Source: Massilia sp. Leaf139 (GTDB lineage: Bacteria; Pseudomonadota; Gammaproteobacteria; Burkholderiales; Burkholderiaceae_D). From it: a stretch of DNA of 64,000 bases. Every line of letters starts with the position of its first letter. Within the stretch, counting starts at the first letter, position 1. The notes under the pieces were generated by a model. The model was not told where the DNA came from. It ran no database searches and worked only from the letters and a program-made list of their open reading frames with translations. Location: NCBI RefSeq assembly GCF_001424165.1, contig NZ_LMOJ01000023.1, forward strand, positions 199,708 to 263,707, in the 5' to 3' direction. Of the stretch, positions 9,358-18,035 are shown one piece after another. The position numbers were made by a program, and so were the translations under genes.

Positions 9358-10446
9358 ATGTTCCGTAGCGATCTTCCCGGCCGGCGCGCCTTTTGTACTT
9401 TGCTGGCCGCCGCCGTGCTCGCTCCCGCGCTTGCTCCCGCTCATGCCCTGGCCGCGCCGCGCCGCAGCGCGCGCCGTTCTTTCGCTTCCATGAAAACCCT
9501 GATCAAACCGCCGCGCCTGCAGCCGGGCGACACGGTCGCCCTGATTGCGCCGGGCGGCTACGCCACCGAAAAGTCGATCGCCAAGGCGCGCCGCAACATC
9601 GAAGCCCTGGGTCTAAAAGTGCGCGAAGGCGCCTCCCTGCGCGCCGTGCACGGCAACTACGGCGGCACCGTGCCGCAGAGATTGGCCGACCTGCACGCGA
9701 TGTTCGCCGACCCGGAAATCAAGATGATCTGGCCGATCCGCGGCGGTTCCGGCTGCATCTCGCTGCTGGCGCACCTGGATTACGCGCTGATCCGCGCCAA
9801 CCCGACCATTTTGTTGGGCTACTCGGACATCACCGCGCTGCACCTGGCCATCCACAAGCATGCCGGCCTGGTGACCTTCCACGGCCCGGTGGCCTCGTCG
9901 ACCATGACCGAGTATTCGATCGAGCACATGATGGCGGTGTTAGGCGACCCGCAGCCGACCTACACGATCCCGATGGCGCTGGAAAACAGCCGGCGCGCGC
10001 TGGAGAAGCCCCATTTCGCAATGCGCACCGTGCACGGCGGCGTCGCCACCGGCCCGCTCATGGGCGGCAACCTGAGCCTGGTCGCGGCGCTGGCCGGCAC
10101 GCCGTATGCGGCCGATTTCAAGGACAGCATCCTGTTCCTGGAAGAGGTCAACGAGGCGCCGTACCGGATCGACCGCTGGATGACCCAGCTCGATCTGTCC
10201 GGCGGCTTTGCCAGGGCGGCGGGCGTCATGGTCGGCATCTGCGACGACTGCGGGCCGGAACACGAGGACATTTCGCTGACCCTCGACGAGACCCTGGACA
10301 TCCATTTGCAGCCGCTGTCGATCCCGGCCGTGACCGGCTATTCGGTCGGCCACATCCGCGACCAGTTCACGATTCCGATGGGGATCCGGGCCACGCTCGA
10401 CACGGGGCGGCAGACGGTGACCCTATTGGAGCCAGCGGTGAGTTGA
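9358..10446 (+). CDS. Exported LD-carboxypeptidase (peptidase family S66)
   Basis: Muramoyl-tetrapeptide carboxypeptidase family (LdcA-like), which removes the terminal D-Ala from murein tetrapeptides. The nucleophile sits in LLGYSDIT (Ser about 156). The Glu lies in FLEEVNEAPYRIDRW and the His in GYSVGHIRDQ, so the Ser-Glu-His triad is complete. The protein begins with a twin-arginine-like export signal (GRRAFCTLLAAAVLAPALA), unlike the cytoplasmic E. coli enzyme. I chose the ATG at 9358 because the preceding terminator occupies 9300-9339; ATG 9346 is also possible. A start at Met 9490 would give a cytoplasmic form. It is followed by a REP pair in the convergent gap. Confidence 0.9.
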   Translation: MFRSDLPGRRAFCTLLAAAVLAPALAPAHALAAPRRSARRSFASMKTLIKPPRLQPGDTVALIAPGGYATEKSIAKARRNIEALGLKVREGASLRAVHGNYGGTVPQRLADLHAMFADPEIKMIWPIRGGSGCISLLAHLDYALIRANPTILLGYSDITALHLAIHKHAGLVTFHGPVASSTMTEYSIEHMMAVLGDPQPTYTIPMALENSRRALEKPHFAMRTVHGGVATGPLMGGNLSLVAALAGTPYAADFKDSILFLEEVNEAPYRIDRWMTQLDLSGGFARAAGVMVGICDDCGPEHEDISLTLDETLDIHLQPLSIPAVTGYSVGHIRDQFTIPMGIRATLDTGRQTVTLLEPAVS

Positions 10447-10463
10447 AAGGTTTTGCTGCTGTT

Positions 10464-10530
10464 GTACGGCGTGGAGTCAGGACTCCACTCTACGAAATCA
10501 GGTAGCTGTAGGGTGGAGTCCCGACTCCAC
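10464..10530. repeat. Pair of inverted REP palindromes (locus A)
   Basis: Two short palindromes lie in the convergent gap between the LD-carboxypeptidase and GNAT genes. The first, read on the minus strand, has foot GTAGA, arms GTGGAGTC/GACTCCAC and loop CT. The second, on the plus strand at 10508-10530, has foot GTAGG, the same arms and loop CC. The two GTAG feet face each other across about 15 bases, as in a bacterial interspersed mosaic element. Confidence 0.8.
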
Positions 10531-10541
10531 GCGGTTCATCG

Positions 10542-11096
10542 TCAGCGCAGGCTATGGGTCATGTACACATACCCATGCCCTTCGCCATCGATGCGAAACA
10601 AATCAGGCAGTTCGCCGGCAAAGGTGAATCCACAGCGTTCGTAGAGCCGGCGCGCGGGCAGGTTCGAGGACAGCACCTCGAGGTCGACCCAATCGAGGCC
10701 TGGCTGCGTATGCGCCCAGTGGAGTGCGGTTTGCATGAGCCGTTCGCCCAGTCCTTGACGACGAAAGTCGCGGTGCACGCCCATGCCGAGCAGGCAGCGG
10801 TGGCTTGACGCCCGTTCCGGGCGCGCGCGCAGGTCGACATGGCCGCAGATGGCGCCGTCGGCATCGAGCGCCATCCAGGCGCGGCGCCAGCCGGGGGCGC
10901 CGACCGCCGCGCCGAGGCCGATAGCGAAGGCCGCGCGCTTATCGACTGGAAAACGCGAATCGGCGCGCGCCATCGGCTGAAACAGGGGCGTGCCGGCGCG
11001 GCCGTTGTCCTGCAGGTGGTCGTCGAGGTAGACGAACAGGGCCGGCAGGTCGGCGGCGCCGACGCCCTGGATCAGCGGCGGCGCCGCGCCGTTCAT
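10542..11096 (-). CDS. GNAT-family N-acetyltransferase
   Basis: A 184-residue acetyltransferase with the acetyl-CoA binding motif RRQGLGERLM (motif A) after beta-strand CLLGMGVHRDF, and the motif B region VLSSNLPARRLYERCGF. The substrate is unknown. The ATG at 11096 overlaps the stop of the acyl-CoA dehydrogenase gene by one base (TGATG), so it is translationally coupled as the last gene of the catabolic operon. A GTG one codon upstream is an alternative start. Its presence at the end of an acyl-CoA operon may be incidental. Confidence 0.88.
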   Translation of the reverse strand: MNGAAPPLIQGVGAADLPALFVYLDDHLQDNGRAGTPLFQPMARADSRFPVDKRAAFAIGLGAAVGAPGWRRAWMALDADGAICGHVDLRARPERASSHRCLLGMGVHRDFRRQGLGERLMQTALHWAHTQPGLDWVDLEVLSSNLPARRLYERCGFTFAGELPDLFRIDGEGHGYVYMTHSLR

Positions 11097-12223
11097 CACA
11101 GTGCCCGTGCGATCAGGATTTTCTGGATGTCGCTCGTGCCTTCATAAATCTGGCAGACGCGCACGTCGCGATAGATGCGTTCGATCGGGAAGTCGGCCAC
11201 ATAGCCGTAGCCGCCGAAGACCTGCATCGCGCTCGACACCACGCGCTCGGCCATCTCGGAAGCAAACAGCTTCGCCATCGCCGCCTCCTTCAGGCAAGGT
11301 ACGCCGGCGTCCTTCAGCGAGGCCGCATGCAGGATCAGCTGGCGCGCCGCTTCGATCTGCATTGCCATTTCCGACAGGCGGAACTGCACCGATTGATGCT
11401 CGAAGATGGCCTTGCCGAAGCTCTCGCGCTCTTTCGCATAGGCGAGGGCCGCCTCGAAAGCCGCACGCGCCATGCCGACCGATTGCGAAGCGATGCCGAT
11501 GCGCCCGCCCTCGAGGCCGGACAGGGCGATCTTGTAGCCCATGCCCTCTTCGCCGATCAGGTTACGTGCCGGGACGCGGCAATTCTCGAACACGATCTGC
11601 GCCGTGTCGGACGAGTGCTGGCCCATCTTCTGTTCCAGGCCGGCGACGATGTAGCCGGGGGTATCGATCGGCACCCAGAAGGCACTGATGCCTTTTTTAC
11701 CGGCTGCCTTATCGGTGACCGCCATGACGATGGCGACGTCGCCGTATTTGCCGCTGGTGATGAACTGTTTCGTGCCATTCAGGACGTAGTCGTCGCCGTC
11801 GCGCGTGGCCGTGGTGCGCAGTGCGGAGGCGTCGCTGCCGGTGTGCGGCTCGGTCAGCGCAAAGGCGCCCAGCATCTCGCCCTGCGCCAGCGGCCGCAGG
11901 AAGCGCTCCTTCTGCTCTTCGTTCGCATACATCATGGCGATGCTGCAGACCGGGCAGTTGTTGACCGAGATGATGGTCGAGATGCCGCCGTCGCCGGCCG
12001 CGATTTCTTCCAGCACCAGCGCCAGCGACACGTAGTCGAGACCCGCGCCGCCGTACTGTTCCGGCACCGCCACGCCGAAGGCGCCGAGCTGGGCCAGCTC
12101 CTTCAGTTCCGCTTTCGGAAAATAGTGTTCCTTGTCCCAGCGGGCGGCTTGCGGAGCGAGGCGTTCCTGCGCATAGCTGCGCAGGGCGTCGCGGATCATC
12201 TGGTGTTCTTCGGTCAGGATCAT
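11096..12223 (-). CDS. Acyl-CoA dehydrogenase
   Basis: A 375-residue FAD-dependent acyl-CoA dehydrogenase that introduces the alpha-beta double bond into acyl-CoA and passes electrons to ETF. Family signatures are visible: FALTEPHTGSDASAL (FAD/substrate site), NGTKQFITSG, and the C-terminal GGYGYVADFPIERIYRDVRVCQIYEGTS cited here only by its ends (GGYGY and YEGTSDIQ). The catalytic Glu is expected in YEGTS or in the region 245-255. It most resembles short-chain/butyryl-CoA enzymes, so the substrate may be a short straight or branched acyl-CoA. It sits 39 bases downstream of the SDR gene on the same strand, as part of the acyl-CoA operon. Confidence 0.93.
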   Translation of the reverse strand: MILTEEHQMIRDALRSYAQERLAPQAARWDKEHYFPKAELKELAQLGAFGVAVPEQYGGAGLDYVSLALVLEEIAAGDGGISTIISVNNCPVCSIAMMYANEEQKERFLRPLAQGEMLGAFALTEPHTGSDASALRTTATRDGDDYVLNGTKQFITSGKYGDVAIVMAVTDKAAGKKGISAFWVPIDTPGYIVAGLEQKMGQHSSDTAQIVFENCRVPARNLIGEEGMGYKIALSGLEGGRIGIASQSVGMARAAFEAALAYAKERESFGKAIFEHQSVQFRLSEMAMQIEAARQLILHAASLKDAGVPCLKEAAMAKLFASEMAERVVSSAMQVFGGYGYVADFPIERIYRDVRVCQIYEGTSDIQKILIARAL

Positions 12224-12262
12224 GGTGTCTCGTGTGTCGTTGTCGTATTGGGTGGAAGCGGC

Positions 12263-12931
12263 TTACCAGGGAAGCGGATCGCCGTCGTGGTTCAGGAAGC
12301 TGCCGTTGGCCTCGGGCGTGGCCGCGGCCAGGGTCGCGCGCAGGTCGCGCACGCTCTCTTCGACCGTGATCTGCGCGCCTGCGCCGCCCATGTCGGTCTG
12401 CACCCAGCCGGGGTGGAAGGCGATGCAGGTCGCGCCTTGCGGGCCGAAGTTAATAGCCGTGTCGCGCAGGACGGAATTCAGGGCCGCCTTGCTGGCGCGG
12501 TAGAGCGAGCCGTTGGCACCGGTGCGCCCGCCGATGGAGCCCATACGCGAGGACAGCACGCCGAGCTTGCCGCGCGTGGATGCGACCAGCGGCGCGACGA
12601 TCGGTAGCAGGCGCATCGCGGCCAGCACGTTCGTGTGCATGACGGCGTCGAAGTCGTCCTGGGTCGGAAAGCCGTCATGGCGCGGGCCGTACAGGCCGGC
12701 GACCAGCCAGGCAGTGTCGATCTTTTCGTCGTCGAGTTTCCAGCCGAGGCCGGCGATGGCCTCCGTGTTCGTGACGTCGAGCGCGTGCGGCTCGGCGCCG
12801 AGCTGCTTCAGATCGTCCAGGTCGTGCGGTTTGCGGGCGGTGGCGATCACGCGCCAGCCATCAAGACGGTATTGGCGCGCCAGTTCGTGGCCGATGCCGC
12901 GCGAGGCGCCGATGATCAAAGCGGTTGGCAT
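12263..12931 (-). CDS. SDR-family oxidoreductase
   Basis: A 222-residue short-chain dehydrogenase/reductase. The NAD(P)-binding motif GASRGIG lies at about residues 7-13, with an Arg/Lys-rich stretch after beta-2 (ATARKPHDL) that favours NADP. The catalytic Tyr-x-x-x-Lys is in LYRASKAAL. I chose the ATG at 12931 because GGGAG lies seven bases upstream and the Rossmann fold begins directly after it; a longer frame reaches 12988 but adds an untypical sequence. The substrate is unknown. It lies between the thiolase and acyl-CoA dehydrogenase genes, which suggests a role in the same catabolic route, possibly on a hydroxyacyl or aldehyde intermediate. Confidence 0.9.
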   Translation of the reverse strand: MPTALIIGASRGIGHELARQYRLDGWRVIATARKPHDLDDLKQLGAEPHALDVTNTEAIAGLGWKLDDEKIDTAWLVAGLYGPRHDGFPTQDDFDAVMHTNVLAAMRLLPIVAPLVASTRGKLGVLSSRMGSIGGRTGANGSLYRASKAALNSVLRDTAINFGPQGATCIAFHPGWVQTDMGGAGAQITVEESVRDLRATLAAATPEANGSFLNHDGDPLPW

Positions 12932-12978
12932 GGTGTAGCTCCCGGCCAGAAATGATGTTGCGGTTTTTTGGGGTTCGA

Positions 12979-13000
12979 ACGCGGGCATGCCCGCCCTACG
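12979..13000 (-). repeat. REP palindrome, second subfamily (locus F)
   Basis: On the minus strand the element has foot GTAGG followed by arms GCGGGC/GCCCGC around an AT loop. The same core occurs twice at 42970-43085. It lies between the thiolase and SDR genes of the acyl-CoA operon. Confidence 0.7.
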
Positions 13001-13004
13001 TTAC

Positions 13005-13033
13005 GGCGGCCGCGCGTACATCGCGCGGCCGCC
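13005..13033. repeat. Perfect 12-bp hairpin after the thiolase gene
   Basis: Arms GGCGGCCGCGCG and CGCGCGGCCGCC enclose a five-base loop. The hairpin begins eight bases after the thiolase stop. No T-tract follows on either strand, so it is not a standard intrinsic terminator. It could slow decay of, or attenuate, the operon transcript. Confidence 0.6.
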
Positions 13034-13040
13034 GTCTAAC

Positions 13041-14240
13041 TTACACCATCTCGATCGCCATCGCGGTCGCTTCGCCGCCGCCGATGCACAGCGAGGCCAC
13101 GCCGCGCTTGCCGCCGGTCTTCTTCAGGGCGCCGAGCAGGGTGACGATGATGCGCGCGCCCGAAGCGCCGATCGGGTGGCCCAGCGCGCAGGCGCCGCCA
13201 TGGATGTTGACCTTCTCGTGCGGGATTTCGAGGTCGCGCATGGCGGCCATCGGCACCGCGGCGAAGGCTTCATTGATCTCGAACAGGTCGACATCGTTCG
13301 GCATCCAGCCGGTCTTTTTGAACAGCTTGTGCATGGCGCCGATCGGGGCGGTCGTGAACAGGTTCGGTTCCTGGGCGTGGGTGGCGTGGCCGATGACGCG
13401 GGCGATCGGGGTCAGGCCGAGTTCCTTGGCCTTCGATTCGCGCATCATGACCAGGGCGGCGGCGCCGTCGTTGATCGACGAGGACGAGGCGGCCGTCACG
13501 GTGCCTTCCTTCTTGAAGGCGGGCTTCAGCGACGGGATCTTGTCGATCTTCGCCTTCATCGGGCCTTCGTCCTTTTCGACCAGCAGTTCGCCGGTGCGGG
13601 TGGCGACCGACACGGGAGCGATTTCCCAGTCGAAGGAGCCGTCGCTGTTGGCGGCCTGGGCGCGTTTTACGGAGGTGATGGCGAAGTTATCCTGGTCTTC
13701 ACGCGAGAACTGGTAAGTCGCGACGCACTCTTCGGCGAAGGTGCCCATCGAGCGGCCCTCTCCCGTCTTCTCGTTGCGCGAGTAGGCATCTTCCAGACCG
13801 TCGTACATCATGTGGTCGAACATCGGCGCGTGGCCGATGCGGTAGCCGCCGCGTGCCTTCGGGATCAGGTAAGGGGCATTGGTCATCGACTCCATGCCGC
13901 CGGCAACGACGATGTCGGCGCTGCCGGCCACCAGCTGGTCGTGGGCGAAGATCGCCGCTTGCATGGCCGAGCCGCACATTTTCGACAGGGTGACGGCGCC
14001 GGTCGACAGCGGCAGGCCGGCCTTGATCAGCGCCTGGCGCGCCGGGGCTTGGCCCTGGCCAGCCATCAGGCAGTTACCGAAATAGACGTGTTCGACCGAC
14101 TGGGCATCGACGCCGGCGCGCTCGACCGCGGCCTTGATTGCCACCGCACCGAGGTCGCTCGCCGACTTCGACGAGAAATCGCCCTGGAAGGCGCCCATCG
14201 GGGTACGGGCGGCGCCGACGATAACGACTGGATCATTCAT
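13041..14240 (-). CDS. Acetyl-CoA C-acetyltransferase (thiolase)
   Basis: A 399-residue thiolase II of the AtoB/PhaA type that interconverts two acetyl-CoA and acetoacetyl-CoA. The acylated Cys is in [11 protein letters not shown] (about residue 89). The His is in NEAFAAV, and the second Cys lies near the end in [12 protein letters not shown], after [22 protein letters not shown] ribosome site inside the end of aceK serves the ATG, which overlaps the aceK stop as ATGA, so the two genes are translationally coupled. In this operon it would cleave acetoacetyl-CoA from leucine; the same enzyme type can also feed polyhydroxybutyrate synthesis. Confidence 0.94.
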   Translation of the reverse strand: MNDPVVIVGAARTPMGAFQGDFSSKSASDLGAVAIKAAVERAGVDAQSVEHVYFGNCLMAGQGQAPARQALIKAGLPLSTGAVTLSKMCGSAMQAAIFAHDQLVAGSADIVVAGGMESMTNAPYLIPKARGGYRIGHAPMFDHMMYDGLEDAYSRNEKTGEGRSMGTFAEECVATYQFSREDQDNFAITSVKRAQAANSDGSFDWEIAPVSVATRTGELLVEKDEGPMKAKIDKIPSLKPAFKKEGTVTAASSSSINDGAAALVMMRESKAKELGLTPIARVIGHATHAQEPNLFTTAPIGAMHKLFKKTGWMPNDVDLFEINEAFAAVPMAAMRDLEIPHEKVNIHGGACALGHPIGASGARIIVTLLGALKKTGGKRGVASLCIGGGEATAMAIEMV

Positions 14241-16057
14241 TGTAGGTTCTCCAAAAGGGATGGCGCTGTTTTCTCAGGCGCCGGGGTGGTGATCGGGTGG
14301 TGAAAACGGATGTGCTGCGGGTAAGGAAAAATGTCCTGCACTTCGCCCGCCAGAATGCGGTCTTGCTGCGCCTGCCACCACGCGCGCGTCAACAGTTCCG
14401 CGTGGTGCTGCATGAAATGGTGGCGGATCTTGGAATTTCCAAGAAGAAAACGCCCGAATTGTTCAGGAAAGATATCGTGCTTGCCGATCGGGTACCAGGG
14501 CTCGGCCGCCATTTCTTCTTCCTCGTTGCGCGCCTCCGGAATATCGCGGAAGACGCAATCGGTCAGGTATTCGATCTCGTCGTAATCGTAAAACACGACG
14601 CGTTCCTGGCGCGTGACGCCAAAGTTTTTATACAGCATATCGCCGGGAAAAATATTCGCGGCGACCAGGTCGCGGATGGCATTCCCGTATTCGCGCACGC
14701 CGTGTTCGATGCGCGCCGCGTTGCCCGCCTTTTCCGCCTCTTGCAGATAAAGATTCAAGGGCACCATGCGGCGCTCGATATACAAGTGCTTGATGATGAT
14801 ACGCTCGCCTTCGATCTCGACCAGCGAAGGCGCATGCTGGCGCAGGTCGGCCAGTAATTCCTCGCTAAAGCGCTGCAGGGGAAAGGCGACATCCGAATAT
14901 TCCAGGGTATCGGCCATGCGTCCGACCCGGTCATGGTGTTTGACCAGTAAATACTTTTCCTTGACCTGGGCGGGTGTCGTTTCTTTCGGCGGCGGAAAGA
15001 AATCCTTGATCACCTTGAACACATACGGGAAAGAGGGCAGTTCGAACACCAGCATCACCAGGCCACGGATGCCGGGCGCGCTCTGGAAGCGATCCGAGCT
15101 GTGTTTTAAATGCTGCAGGTAATCGCGATAAAACAGGGTTTTGCCCTGTTTTTGCAGGCCGAGCAGCGTATAGATCTCGCTTTTCGGCTTCCGCGGCATC
15201 AGGCTGCGCAGGAATTGCACATAGGCCGAGGGCACTTCCATGTCGACCAAAAAGTAAGCGCGCGTAAACGAGAACAGGATGGCGATCTGTTCCGGATCGG
15301 TGAGCACGGTGTCGAGCACCAGTTCGCCGCGGCGGTTGTGCAGCACCGGAATCACGAAGGGATAATCGCGCGCGCCATTCACGGCGCGGCCGACGATGTA
15401 CGCGCCCTTGTTCCGGAAGAACAGGTTCGACAGCACCTGGAATTGCTGGTTCGGCTCGGCTTTGTGCAGCTTGAACGCCTCGTTCATACGCGCCTCGACC
15501 AGTTCCACGTCGCGGTCGAGCGCCGCGAAGGGGCAGGCCAGCTGGAAATTGGTGACGATGCGTTTTAATGCAAAGCGCAGGCCGTCCGCGGCCGGGTAAT
15601 ACACGCGATAGGTCGGCAGCAGTTCGTCGGTATCGATGTATTCGGTCGCGATCACCGGGCGCACGAACAGGAAATCGTTGTGGTAATAGCTGCGATGCAG
15701 GATGCGGCAGCTGACCGAATTGAAAAAGGTTTCGGCCAGTTCCGGCTGCTTGTGATCCGAGAGCAGGCCGATGTAATGCAGCTTGGTTTCGCGCCAGACG
15801 GCGTCGGTCAGTTCGGCGGAGGTGTAATCGGCCTCCAGCGCCGCGACTGCCTCGCCCACGCGTTGGTCGTAATAATCGATGCGCTCGCGCGCGGCGCGCT
15901 GGGCGACGGCCCAGTCGGCGCGCTCGAAATGGCGTTTGGCGGCCTGGCTCGCTTCGCGAAACAGGCGGTAGTGCTTGTCGAAACCGTCCAGGATGCTGCG
16001 TGCGATGTCGAATGCAATCTGGGAAGACAGCAGTTTGGGGAACGCAACTTGAGTCAT
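14237..16057 (-). CDS. aceK: Isocitrate dehydrogenase kinase/phosphatase
   Basis: AceK phosphorylates and dephosphorylates isocitrate dehydrogenase, steering carbon between the TCA cycle and the glyoxylate shunt. The 606-residue protein has the family start ([20 protein letters not shown]), the ATP-binding region ([17 protein letters not shown]) and the catalytic section with [20 protein letters not shown] and [11 protein letters not shown] chose the ATG at 16057; the open frame reaches 16447 but its first 130 codons are antisense to the isovaleryl-CoA dehydrogenase gene. Its stop overlaps the thiolase start. It is placed inside an acyl-CoA operon rather than beside aceA/aceB as in enterobacteria, so it is probably controlled with leucine catabolism. 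Confidence 0.95.
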   Translation of the reverse strand: MTQVAFPKLLSSQIAFDIARSILDGFDKHYRLFREASQAAKRHFERADWAVAQRAARERIDYYDQRVGEAVAALEADYTSAELTDAVWRETKLHYIGLLSDHKQPELAETFFNSVSCRILHRSYYHNDFLFVRPVIATEYIDTDELLPTYRVYYPAADGLRFALKRIVTNFQLACPFAALDRDVELVEARMNEAFKLHKAEPNQQFQVLSNLFFRNKGAYIVGRAVNGARDYPFVIPVLHNRRGELVLDTVLTDPEQIAILFSFTRAYFLVDMEVPSAYVQFLRSLMPRKPKSEIYTLLGLQKQGKTLFYRDYLQHLKHSSDRFQSAPGIRGLVMLVFELPSFPYVFKVIKDFFPPPKETTPAQVKEKYLLVKHHDRVGRMADTLEYSDVAFPLQRFSEELLADLRQHAPSLVEIEGERIIIKHLYIERRMVPLNLYLQEAEKAGNAARIEHGVREYGNAIRDLVAANIFPGDMLYKNFGVTRQERVVFYDYDEIEYLTDCVFRDIPEARNEEEEMAAEPWYPIGKHDIFPEQFGRFLLGNSKIRHHFMQHHAELLTRAWWQAQQDRILAGEVQDIFPYPQHIRFHHPITTPAPEKTAPSLLENLQ

Positions 16058-16119
16058 CGTTCGTCTCGCGCCTGGGACTTGGTGATCGGCTATTTTATTG
16101 CAATGCAACGCGGCCGTGG

Positions 16120-16154
16120 ATGTATGGTGGACGGGCTTCCCGTCCACCATACAT
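16120..16154. repeat. REP-like palindrome (locus E)
   Basis: A near-perfect hairpin of about 16-bp arms with core GTGGACGGG/CCCGTCCAC and loop CTT, flanked by GTAT and ATAC. The foot reads GTATG instead of the usual GTAGG, so it may be a decayed or variant copy. It lies between the isovaleryl-CoA dehydrogenase and aceK genes. Confidence 0.7.
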
Positions 16155-16161
16155 TGGCGCA

Positions 16162-17346
16162 TTACATCGTCTCGCCAAACAACTCGCGCCCGATCAGCAT
16201 GCGGCGGATTTCGCTGGTGCCGGCGCCGATTTCGTAGAGCTTCGCATCGCGCCAGAGACGGCCGACTGGATACTCGTTGATATAACCGTTGCCGCCCAGG
16301 GTCTGGATTGCCTCTCCCGCCATCCAGGTCGCCTTTTCGGCGCTGTACAAAATCGCGCCGGCAGCGTCCTTGCGCAGGGCGCGCACCTGCTCTGGCGAGG
16401 TCGCGCGGTCGCAGGCCTGGCCGACGGCGTAGACATAGGCGCGGCAAGCCATCATGGTCGAATACATGTCCGCAATCTTGCCCTGCATGAGCTGGAATTC
16501 GCCGATCGCCTGGCCGAACTGCTTGCGCTCATGGATGTAGGGCACGACCGAATCCATGCAGGCCGACATGATGCCGAGCGGGCCGCCGGACAGCACGGTG
16601 CGCTCGAAATCCAGGCCCGACATCAGGACATTGACGCCCTTGCCGACGCCGCCCAGCACGTTTTCGACAGGTACTTCGCAATCCTGGAATACCAGTTCGC
16701 CCGTGTGCGAACCGCGCATGCCCAGCTTGTCGAGTTTCTGCGCGATCGAAAAACCTTTAAAACCTTTTTCGATCAGGAAGGCGGTCATGCCGCGCGGGCC
16801 TGCTTCGAGATCCGTCTTGGCGTAGACCACCAGGGTGTCGGCATCGGGGCCGTTGGTGATCCACATCTTGGTACCGTTCAGGACGTAGCGGTCGCCCTTC
16901 AGTTCGGCTTTCAGCTTCATGCTGACGACGTCGGAACCGGCGTTCGGCTCGGACATGGCCAGTGCGCCGACGTGTTCGCCCGAGATTAGCTTCGGCAGGT
17001 ATTTGCGTTTCTGTTCTTCGTTGCCGTTGCGTTTAATTTGATTCACGCACAGGTTCGAGTGGGCGCCGTAGGACAGGCCAACCGAGGCCGAGGCGCGCGA
17101 GATTTCTTCCATGGCGACGATGTGCGCCAGGTAGCCCATGTTGGCGCCGCCGTATTCCTCGCTGACGGTGATGCCGAGCAGGCCCAGTTCGCCCATCTTC
17201 TTCCACAAGTCCATCGGGAACTGGTCGGTGCGGTCGATCTCGGCCGCGCGCGGAGCGATTTCGCTGGCCGCGAACTGTTGGACTGCTTCGCGCAGCGCGG
17301 CGATGTCTTCGCCATGGTCAAAGGTCAAGCCTGGGAGATGCAGCAT
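16162..17346 (-). CDS. liuA: Isovaleryl-CoA dehydrogenase
   Basis: A 394-residue FAD-dependent dehydrogenase of leucine degradation that converts isovaleryl-CoA to 3-methylcrotonyl-CoA. The start [19 protein letters not shown], the segment [17 protein letters not shown], the FAD/substrate site [17 protein letters not shown] and the end [20 protein letters not shown] are typical of IVD rather than general acyl-CoA dehydrogenases. It is the first structural gene downstream of the LiuR-like regulator, with a three-box operator and a 17-spaced promoter in between. The remaining leucine genes (methylcrotonyl-CoA carboxylase, HMG-CoA lyase) are not in the window. Confidence 0.93.
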   Translation of the reverse strand: MLHLPGLTFDHGEDIAALREAVQQFAASEIAPRAAEIDRTDQFPMDLWKKMGELGLLGITVSEEYGGANMGYLAHIVAMEEISRASASVGLSYGAHSNLCVNQIKRNGNEEQKRKYLPKLISGEHVGALAMSEPNAGSDVVSMKLKAELKGDRYVLNGTKMWITNGPDADTLVVYAKTDLEAGPRGMTAFLIEKGFKGFSIAQKLDKLGMRGSHTGELVFQDCEVPVENVLGGVGKGVNVLMSGLDFERTVLSGGPLGIMSACMDSVVPYIHERKQFGQAIGEFQLMQGKIADMYSTMMACRAYVYAVGQACDRATSPEQVRALRKDAAGAILYSAEKATWMAGEAIQTLGGNGYINEYPVGRLWRDAKLYEIGAGTSEIRRMLIGRELFGETM

Positions 17347-17388
17347 GTCGTCCTCTCGGTGAACGGGTTAGCAGTGAAGAACCATCGC

Positions 17389-17422
17389 ATGATACTCGCG
17401 TGTGACGTTAACGTAAACGTCA
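17389..17422 (-). promoter_or_regulatory. Promoter and predicted LiuR operator of the acyl-CoA operon
   Basis: The 20-base site at 17403-17422 has inverted ends (TGACGTT/AACGTCA) and three ACGT boxes spaced exactly six bases apart (17405, 17411, 17417). On the minus strand a -35 box TTTACG (17417-17412) overlaps the operator and is 17 bases from a -10 box TATCAT (17394-17389). The same three-box pattern recurs at 17969-17984. Assignment to the neighbouring MerR protein is inference from position and from the known LiuR family. Confidence 0.65.
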
Positions 17423-17460
17423 AGTAGCGAGGAAAGGAAGCCGGCTTGTTTCGTGTCGGA

Positions 17461-17892
17461 TCAGGCCGCCTGGCTGGCGTCCGAGGCTGCCTGGCTGCCG
17501 GCCGGCGTGGCGCTGTCGGCCAGCAGGCGGCGGCATTCTTCCTCATGCGCGGAAATTTCTTCCAGCGCCATCTCGATATCGGCCCGTTGCTGCTCGAGCG
17601 TTTCGCGCTGGTGCGACAGCACGCCCAGGAAGCGGTCGATCTGTGCCACCGTGTCCTTCGGCGACTCGTACATGTCGACGATGCTCTTGATTTCCGACAG
17701 GGTCAGGCCAAGGCGCTTGCCACGCAGGGTCAGTTTCAGGCGCGTGCGGTCGCGCGGCGTGTAGACGCGGTTGCGTCCGCCCACGCCTTCGCGGCTGGGG
17801 CTCAACAGCCCCTGGTCTTCGTAAAAACGGATCGCGCGCGCGGTGATGTCGAATTCGCGTGACAGTTCGGCGATGGTGTAGGTCGTAGGCAT
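17461..17892 (-). CDS. liuR: MerR-family regulator, LiuR-like
   Basis: A 143-residue MerR-type regulator. An N-terminal winged helix (TIAELSREFDITARAIRFYEDQ cited here as TIAELSREFDI then RAIRFYEDQGLL) is followed by YTPRDRTRLKLTLRGKRLG and a coiled-coil dimerisation helix (about 80-125). The short Ala/Ser-rich tail carries no metal-binding cysteines. LiuR proteins of this length are known regulators of branched-chain amino-acid catabolism in proteobacteria, and here the next gene is isovaleryl-CoA dehydrogenase. Predicted operators lie on both sides of the gene, so it probably controls the operon, itself and the divergent hydrolase gene. Confidence 0.88.
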   Translation of the reverse strand: MPTTYTIAELSREFDITARAIRFYEDQGLLSPSREGVGGRNRVYTPRDRTRLKLTLRGKRLGLTLSEIKSIVDMYESPKDTVAQIDRFLGVLSHQRETLEQQRADIEMALEEISAHEEECRRLLADSATPAGSQAASDASQAA

Positions 17893-17962
17893 TTCCGTAG
17901 AGTACTTCGTGCGGCTGAAAGTGGCAAAACGTGGAATCGCTTAGAATTCCTGTCTGGTGTTT

Positions 17963-17986
17963 CCGTTTACGTCAACGTCAACGTCG
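17963..17986. promoter_or_regulatory. Second predicted LiuR operator in the divergent gap
   Basis: Three ACGT boxes at 17969, 17975 and 17981 repeat with the same six-base period and the same flanking CAACG pattern as the site in front of isovaleryl-CoA dehydrogenase. It lies between liuR (start 17892) and the metallo-hydrolase gene (start 18036), and could control both. No convincing -10 box was found for either direction. Confidence 0.55.
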
Positions 17987-18035
17987 AACACATTGTAGCG
18001 TGCCCGCATTGCATAACCACGAAAGATTGTCGACC

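Noticed and set aside
6510..9359. Minus-strand open frame of 949 codons opposite the TonB receptor
   Set aside because: It is Arg/Ala/His-rich and lacks any domain; the plus strand encodes a complete receptor with signal peptide, plug and barrel. Long antisense frames are expected at this GC content.
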